A stretch of 64,000 bases of DNA, taken from the NCBI RefSeq assembly GCF_016107305.1, contig NZ_RCVR01000001.1:124001-188000 (forward strand). The letters run 5' to 3'. Position 1 is the stretch's first letter. Every line of letters starts with the position of its first letter. Source of the stretch: Roseomonas sp. KE2513 (GTDB taxonomy: Bacteria > Pseudomonadota > Alphaproteobacteria > Acetobacterales > Acetobacteraceae). A program made the position numbers and the translations under genes. Below are positions 59,801 to 64,000 of this stretch, in pieces. The notes under the pieces are model-generated. The model was not told the origin of the DNA and did not search any database. It saw only the letters and a program-made list of their open reading frames with translations.

Positions 59801-61945
59801 CGTCACCGTCACCTCCGCCCGCAGCGGCCGCGACGTATCCGGCAGGTTCGGCAGCGTCAGCGAGACCGATCCCCGCCCCTGCGCGTCCGTCTCCCCGATA
59901 TCGAAGCTCTGCAGCCCGCCGTCGAAGGGCTCCTCCGCCAGTCCGAAGCGCCATCCCTTCCACGCCTCGAAGGGCTCGGGATCGACGGAAAGCCGCATCT
60001 CCGCCGCTCCCGTCAGCCCCGCCCCCGGCGCCCCGTAGAGAAACCGCGCCTCTACCGGCAGCACCAGCGGCGCCCCCGCCACCAGCGGCCCCGGCGCCGG
60101 CCCCGCCTTCACCTCCAGCCGCTCCGGCACGAAGGCGTCCACCTGCAAGGCGATGCTCGCGATCGGCGGCCGGTTCGGATCGACCAGCGCCTCGATCGTC
60201 CATCCCCCCGCCGGCGCCCCCGCCGAGAGCTGCGGCGCCCAGAGCACCACCCCCTCCGGCCCGCGCTCCGGCACCGCCTCGGCCGCCACCTGCCCGTTCG
60301 GCCGCTTCAGCCGCAGCCGGATCGGCAGGTCCACCACCCGCCCGGCGGAATCCCGCGGCAGCAGCGAGAGCCGGACCACCTCCCCCGGCCGGTACACCCC
60401 GCGGTCGAGCCACATGAAGGCATCCACCGGCCCTGGATAATCCCGCCCCGTCACCCCCCGGTCCGAGAGGTCGAAGGAGGCCGCCTCCAGGTCCAGCGAA
60501 ACGAGGTCCTCCCCCTGCTGCGCGTGCAGCGCCACCGGCGCCACCCCGCCCTCGCCCCGCAGCAAGGGCCCCGCGAAGCGCACCACCCCCTCCGCGTCCG
60601 AATCCGCCTCCGCCAGCACGTCGTTGTTCCGCGCGATCAGCGAGACGCGCACGCCCGGCTTAGGCCGCGCATCCCCCAGCCCCCGCGCCTGCACCGCCAG
60701 CCCCTCGCTCCCGCGCCAGGCGGTCAGCCCGATATCCGTCGCCATGATCGGCAGCGCGACGGAGTTGCCGGAACCGCTCGCCTCCGCCGCGTTCCGCACC
60801 AGCAGAACGAACAGCCCGGGGCCGGAGCCCGTCAGCGCCTCGGGCAGCGGCAGCACCGTCCGCTGCGTCGCGTTGCGCTGGAAGCGCGGCACCTCCGCCG
60901 TCCCTTCCCAGACCACCCGCCCGCGCGATTCCGGCAGGTCCTCCGCCTGGTACCCGCTCATCGCCTCGCCCAGCCGCGTGTCCCGCGTCATCGGCACGAG
61001 GTTCCGCTCGCTCACCCGCACGAGGCGGATTTGCAGCCGCTCCACGTTCATCGTGGCCACCGAAACCCGCGGCGCCGCCCCGCGCGGCAGGATAAAGGCG
61101 CGCTGGTCGAAGGCGATCCGCTCCGCCCGATCCGGCATCGCCACCTCCACCGGCAGGTCGGCCCGGAGATTCGCCCCGTCCTCCCCCGGCAGCCCCGCGC
61201 GCAGCACCAGCCGCGTCCGCCGCCCCCAGGGCAGCCCAGCCACGCAGATTCCGTCCTCCTCCCGCGTCACCGCCAGCCCGGGGATCGGCGGCTCCGTCCG
61301 CACCCAGTCCTCCGGCTGCCAGCGCCCGCCCCGCTGGGGCGCCACGGTGAAGGAAAGGCAGGCCCGCGCCGGCTCGGCCTCGGGCTCCGTCCGCACGCGC
61401 CGCAGCATCATCCCCGCCGCCCGCCGCACATCCGCCAGCTGCGTGCGCGCCGCCTCATCGCCCGGCAGCCGCTCCACCACCGCCTCCAGCACGCCGATCG
61501 CCAGCGCCCAGCGCTCCTGCGCCCGCAGCGCCTCGGCCATCACCCGCAGCGAGGGCACCTCCGGCTCCCCCGCGCCGACAAGGTCGAAATTCATCCGCGC
61601 GGCCGAGAGCGCCTTCACCGGGTCGGGCGGCACCCGCGCCATCATCGCGCGGGCGAGCGACAGCCACATCTCGGGCCGCACGCTCCCCATGCCCAGCCGC
61701 TCCTCCCAGGCCGAGGCCGCGGCCGCCGAATCCCCCCGCCCCTCCGCCTGCGCCGCCCGCGCCTCCGCCGCCGCACGCTGCTGCGGCGTGCCCCCTGCCG
61801 GAAAACGCCGCGACAGCGAGGCGGCGTAGCGCGAGGCCTCCGCCGAGAGCCCGGGCATCCCGAGGTCCTGCGCCACCGCCAGGCCCGGCACCGCCCCCGC
61901 CAACGCGAGCAGGACCGCAAAAAGACGAAGCACGCGCATGGGCAT
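56819..61945 (-). CDS. Alpha-2-macroglobulin family protease inhibitor
   Basis: A 1708-residue bacterial macroglobulin. A signal peptide (RVLRLFAVLLALAGAVPGLAVAQ) has a type I site near AVAQD and no lipobox Cys, unlike the E. coli YfhM lipoprotein. Many MG domains follow, with YPGPVDAFMWLDRGVYRPGE (MG2 end) and LPRFLAPGDEARLPV later. The thioester motif is FACSEQSASR, Cys1278, so proteases could be trapped covalently. It ends with a macroglobulin complement-like domain. It acts in the periplasm against host or rival proteases. ATG at 61945 or 61939 start it. PBP1C, its usual neighbour, is about 8.3 kb away. Confidence 0.93.
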   Translation of the reverse strand: MPMRVLRLFAVLLALAGAVPGLAVAQDLGMPGLSAEASRYAASLSRRFPAGGTPQQRAAAEARAAQAEGRGDSAAAASAWEERLGMGSVRPEMWLSLARAMMARVPPDPVKALSAARMNFDLVGAGEPEVPSLRVMAEALRAQERWALAIGVLEAVVERLPGDEAARTQLADVRRAAGMMLRRVRTEPEAEPARACLSFTVAPQRGGRWQPEDWVRTEPPIPGLAVTREEDGICVAGLPWGRRTRLVLRAGLPGEDGANLRADLPVEVAMPDRAERIAFDQRAFILPRGAAPRVSVATMNVERLQIRLVRVSERNLVPMTRDTRLGEAMSGYQAEDLPESRGRVVWEGTAEVPRFQRNATQRTVLPLPEALTGSGPGLFVLLVRNAAEASGSGNSVALPIMATDIGLTAWRGSEGLAVQARGLGDARPKPGVRVSLIARNNDVLAEADSDAEGVVRFAGPLLRGEGGVAPVALHAQQGEDLVSLDLEAASFDLSDRGVTGRDYPGPVDAFMWLDRGVYRPGEVVRLSLLPRDSAGRVVDLPIRLRLKRPNGQVAAEAVPERGPEGVVLWAPQLSAGAPAGGWTIEALVDPNRPPIASIALQVDAFVPERLEVKAGPAPGPLVAGAPLVLPVEARFLYGAPGAGLTGAAEMRLSVDPEPFEAWKGWRFGLAEEPFDGGLQSFDIGETDAQGRGSVSLTLPNLPDTSRPLRAEVTVTMAEPGGRGSKAVAGVPVRSAAPFVALRPAFRDGSVDDGAEAAVEAALVSPTGAALSGRLRARLVRERPSWRLAVVNGMARYETVWRDEAVDAAELTVAPGRPGRFARRVGFGRYRLEVSQEGGLAIATLRFRSGWTGSDDPAVPDKVDVAADRRAYGAGEVARLRVSPPFAGRASVAVLTDGVLSVRDIDVPAGGAEVEVPVEAGWGPGAWVAVTVFRPGEGAAQGGALPRRAIGLAWIGLDPAPRTLEVAVEGEALLRPGRRVEVPVRVGNAAGSAWLTLAAVDEGILRLTRFRSPEPVAHFLGRRKLGLDIRDDYGRLIGPAEGEPTLLRQGGDDNFDTSGVQPPQRIVALFSGVVAVGADGRAVVPLELPPFNGELRLMAVAWSGERVGSASRPVTVRDPVVAEALLPRFLAPGDEARLPVLLHNLDLGGGGVRATVTVEGPLSVEGGSGLGGELAQGQRVLPFATLRATGAGEGVVRVAVTGPGGYSADHESRITLRSPRPLAREVMVSSLPVGGAAQVGPDLSRFFAGTAVVRASWGQPVRYDPAALMRANVDFPFACSEQSASRLLSLVGFEGEPERDAKLQRSVAQLLDKQRYDGSLGLWSANGEADAFVTAYGAEVLLRARAAGVTVPEAPMEALLRSIREEADNASTSEPIERAAQAYRMHVLAMAGRGLPGAARRLFESLDQLPTPLAKAQLGAAFARMGDVARAEESFAAALAAPSRRVWYADYGSAARDSLAVTLLLKESGVLVGRLAEAVGRVPGAELTPEVASTQEAAWGVVLASALGRDGRPVRLSLAGRPLNVAPVVSAVVEGRAEVRNLGDRVVPQAVSVSGLPVQAPSAGRQGMRIARRFFNPDGSALNLDTLRQNQVFLMQVEARAETGETHRSMVQQGLPAGWEIVGRLAEGEVAGMPFLGELTAAEAFPALDDRFAAAVTLTPEAAVARFAVRVRAVTAGRFELPGAEVRDMYRPSIFARQNTGRVVVAPVP

Positions 61946-62036
61946 CACCCGGTCCGGACTGTTTCCGCACCGAGCCTCGCACAGGATCCGCGAATGTTTC
62001 AGTGGCCTCGCGGAGAAATCGGCGCAGCGCGCCCCC

Positions 62037-63509
62037 TCAGCCCTGCGCCGCCCCGCCCCTCCCATGCCCCGAGGCCGCCGCGCCCGCATCCTGCGGTAGC
62101 CGTGCGGCGAAAGGCGCCGCCAGCAGCGGCGGCAAGGCCGCCCCGAGGAAGGCCATGGCGAAATCCGGCACCCCCGGCTCCGCCCGCCCCGCCAGCGCCG
62201 CCGAGGCCGCGAGCCAGGACGCCCCCCAGGTCACGCCCAGCGCCATGGAAAGCTGCTGCGCCGTCCCCGCGATCGAGGTCGCCGCCGAGAGCTTCCCCGC
62301 CGGGATATCCACGTAGCTCATGGCATTGGAGGCCGTGAACTGCAGGCTCCGCGCCAGCCCCCCGGCCGCCAGCACGACGAACACCGCCGCGAGCGGCCAG
62401 GACGGATCGAAGGCCGAGCAGGCCGCCAGCGTCACCGCCACCACGACCGCGTTCCAGGTCAGCACGTTGCGGAAGCCGAAGTGCCGCAGCGCCGAGGTCG
62501 TCATCGGCTTCATCGTGAAGGCGCCCAGCGCCGTCGCCAGCGTCACCATGCCCGACACCGTCGCCGAGGCCCCGAAGCCGAGCTGCAGGAACAGCGGCAG
62601 CAGGAACGGCGCCGCCCCCGCCCCCACCCGGAACAGGCTTCCCGCCCCCACGCCCACCGCGAAGGTCGGGATGGAGAAGAGCCCGAGGTCGAGCGCCGGA
62701 TGCGGCGCCCGCCGCGCCCAGCGCACCGCCGCCCAGCCCAGCGCCACCCCGAGGGCGAAGCCGAGCACCGAGAGCCATTCCGGCACCACCCCCCGCCCCA
62801 CCGTCTCCGCCCCGAACATCAGCGCCGCCAGCGAGGCCCCGATCAGCGTCACCCCCACCAGGTCCAGCCGCGGCGGCCGCGCCTCGTCCGAGGCGGGCAC
62901 GAAGCGCCAGACCATCAGCAGCCCGATCGCCGCGATCGGCAGGTTGATCCAGAACACCGCCCGCCAGGACACGTTGTCCGTCAGCAGCCCCCCGATCGGC
63001 GGCCCGAGGATCGGCCCCAGCAGCCCCGGCATCGAGAGCCAGGTCGTCGCCCGCACCATCTCCTCCGGCCGGATCCGCCGCATCAGCAGCAGCCGCGCGA
63101 CCGGCACCATCATCGCGCCGCCCAGCCCCTGAAGCACGCGCGACGCCACCAGCTCCCCCAACCCGCGCGAGAGGCCGCAGAGCATGGAGGCGAAGGCAAA
63201 CACCGCGATCGCCGCCATAAAGACCCGCTTCGCCCCGAAGCGGTCCGCCACCCAGCCCGAGACGGGGATGAACACCGTCAGCGCCACAAGATAGGAGGTG
63301 ATGGCCGCCGAGAGATGCAGCGGCTCCGTTCCCAGCTCCCGCGCCATGGTCGGCAGCGCGGTCGCGATAACGCTCGAATCGAGGTTCTGCATCAGCAGCG
63401 CCGAGGCGACGATCAGCGCCACCAGCCGCGTGTTCGCGGGCGGGCGCGGCACCGGGTCGCCCGCCGCGGCCGCCACCCCTTCAGCCGCGTCCAACCCCGA
63501 AACCGCCAC
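62037..63509 (-). CDS. DHA2-family MFS multidrug transporter
   Basis: A protein of about 490 residues with 13-14 helices. NLDSSVIATALPTMARELG at helix 1 and GWVADRFGAKRVFMAAIAVF (motif A), then GLGGAMMVPVARLLLMRR and GPILGPPIGGLLTDNVSWRAVFWINLPI (motif C and antiporter signature), identify DHA2 (EmrB/QacA type). It exports lipophilic drugs by proton antiport. No ATG is well placed; GTG at 63509 has an acceptable site, and GTG at 63476 is an alternative. No EmrA-type adaptor gene accompanies it. It precedes the macroglobulin gene by 91 bases, same strand. Confidence 0.88.
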   Translation of the reverse strand: MAVSGLDAAEGVAAAAGDPVPRPPANTRLVALIVASALLMQNLDSSVIATALPTMARELGTEPLHLSAAITSYLVALTVFIPVSGWVADRFGAKRVFMAAIAVFAFASMLCGLSRGLGELVASRVLQGLGGAMMVPVARLLLMRRIRPEEMVRATTWLSMPGLLGPILGPPIGGLLTDNVSWRAVFWINLPIAAIGLLMVWRFVPASDEARPPRLDLVGVTLIGASLAALMFGAETVGRGVVPEWLSVLGFALGVALGWAAVRWARRAPHPALDLGLFSIPTFAVGVGAGSLFRVGAGAAPFLLPLFLQLGFGASATVSGMVTLATALGAFTMKPMTTSALRHFGFRNVLTWNAVVVAVTLAACSAFDPSWPLAAVFVVLAAGGLARSLQFTASNAMSYVDIPAGKLSAATSIAGTAQQLSMALGVTWGASWLAASAALAGRAEPGVPDFAMAFLGAALPPLLAAPFAARLPQDAGAAASGHGRGGAAQG

Positions 63510-63617
63510 CCCGTCGCCCCCGCACGCCGCCCGGCCGGCGCCCTGGCCGAACCCTTGTCGCGTCCGTATTGCGCCCGGTCGGGCCCGCGCGAAACCCTGC
63601 ACGGGCGGGGCAGGCAA

Positions 63618-63660
63618 CAAAAAGCCCGCGGGGCCGCCGGCATCCCGGCCTGCCCCGCGC
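63618..63660 (-). terminator. Intrinsic terminator of the SDR gene
   Basis: CGCGGGGC (63627-63634 as read on the plus strand) pairs with GCCCCGCG (63652-63659), with an inner CCGG/CCGG pair. On the minus strand it is followed by GGCTTTTTG. It sits 33 bases past the SDR stop and separates it from the DHA2 gene. Confidence 0.85.
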
Positions 63661-63692
63661 CAACCCGCCCTCGCCCGGGCCGCCCGGCCGGC

Positions 63693-64000
63693 TCAGGCCC
63701 CGAAGCCGCCGTCGATCGTGTGCAGCGCCCCGGTCACGAAGCCGGCCTCCGGCCCGGTGAGGAAGGCCACCATGGCCGCCACCTCCTCCGGCCGCCCGTG
63801 GCGCTTCATCGGCATCATGCCGTACAGCATGTCCCGCAGCGGCCCGTCCGCCGGGTTCATGTCCGTGTCCACGGGCCCCGGCTGAACCGCATTCACCGTG
63901 ATCCCCCGAGGCCCGAAATCCCGCGCCAAGCCCCGGACCATTCCCTGCACGGCCGACTTCGTGAGCGCATAGGCCGCGACCCCCGGGAAGCCCACATGGT
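63693..64000 (-). CDS. SDR-family oxidoreductase, 5' end cut by window edge
   Basis: The C-terminal 102 residues or so of a short-chain dehydrogenase. The catalytic Tyr-x3-Lys is in YALTKSAVQGMVRG, then ARDFGPRGITVNAVQPGPVDTDMNP, and the end GALHTIDGGFGA. These fit the classical FabG-like group. The Rossmann cofactor part lies past position 64000. It ends at a strong intrinsic terminator, so it is a separate unit from the DHA2 and macroglobulin genes to the left. Confidence 0.9.
   Translation of the reverse strand, partial: HVGFPGVAAYALTKSAVQGMVRGLARDFGPRGITVNAVQPGPVDTDMNPADGPLRDMLYGMMPMKRHGRPEEVAAMVAFLTGPEAGFVTGALHTIDGGFGA

Noticed and set aside
58895-62338. Plus-strand open frame of 3.4 kb opposite the macroglobulin
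   Set aside because: Arg/Pro/His-rich antisense shadow; the minus strand has signal peptide, MG domains and thioester motif.
1-64000. CRISPR arrays, tRNA or rRNA genes, insertion sequences, integrases, phage genes
   Set aside because: Looked for repeated spacers, cloverleaf ends, transposase and integrase motifs; none seen.

Overview
This window is very GC-rich DNA (roughly 70 percent G+C by eye) with dense, mostly short-spaced genes. The gene content points to an alphaproteobacterium of the Acetobacteraceae, Roseomonas-like. Pointers are three tripartite tricarboxylate transporter (Tct) loci, a STAS-MlaE/MlaF/MlaD/PqiC lipid-transport operon, an HWE/HisKA_2-type sensor kinase, a form II CoxL-like hydroxylase and a DUF1289-TrmH pair. 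The assignment is inference from gene families, not from a marker gene. I found no rRNA, tRNA, transposase, integrase or CRISPR array.

Left part (1-23.6 kb): a truncated M20 amidohydrolase, divergent tctB-tctA, a GMP/PMI enzyme (manC type), a CPA1 Na+/H+ antiporter, and a lower-GC acyltransferase-3 gene flanked by two gene-poor spacers. Then come an HpaI-type aldolase divergent from an FAD-linked D-2-hydroxyacid dehydrogenase, an MFS exporter, a 52-residue membrane protein, and an IclR regulator divergent from a two-gene RND efflux operon. An M10 (serralysin-like) protease with RTX and DUF4214 repeats, an orphan form II CoxL-like subunit and a DUF2939 protein follow.

Middle part (23.7-45.4 kb): a tightly overlapping minus-strand operon (flavin amine oxidase, STAS-MlaE, MlaF, MlaD, PqiC lipoprotein), two TctC-type binding proteins around an SDR gene, DUF1289 and TrmH genes meeting tail to tail, a branched-chain aminotransferase, a polytopic membrane protein with GT-C-like traits, an SPFH protein, an unusual redoxin-like/prolyl-4-hydroxylase fusion, a PfkB kinase whose start codon interlocks with a divergent RluA pseudouridine synthase, a membrane histidine kinase, a D-cysteine desulfhydrase-family enzyme, a GST and a cytochrome b561.

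Right part (45.5-64 kb): two methyltransferases around a penicillin-binding protein 1C, a two-gene unknown/zeta-kinase module that looks like a toxin-antitoxin pair, a divergent NQO1-type oxidoreductase/TetR pair with an AT-rich operator, an EamA exporter preceded by a 14-G tract, a MarR-like regulator, an AT-rich island leading into a phasin-like plus HIRAN-like gene pair, a fatty acid desaturase, a small membrane protein, a 1708-residue thioester alpha-2-macroglobulin, a DHA2 exporter and a truncated SDR gene.

The most interesting items are the unknown/zeta-kinase module, the redoxin-like/P4H fusion, the phasin-like/HIRAN-like pair, the M10-RTX-DUF4214 protease, the separation of PBP1C from alpha-2-macroglobulin, and the amine oxidase coupled to the Mla operon. 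None is proven to be a new system from sequence alone. Many long open frames on the opposite strand of real genes are GC-bias artefacts and are left out.
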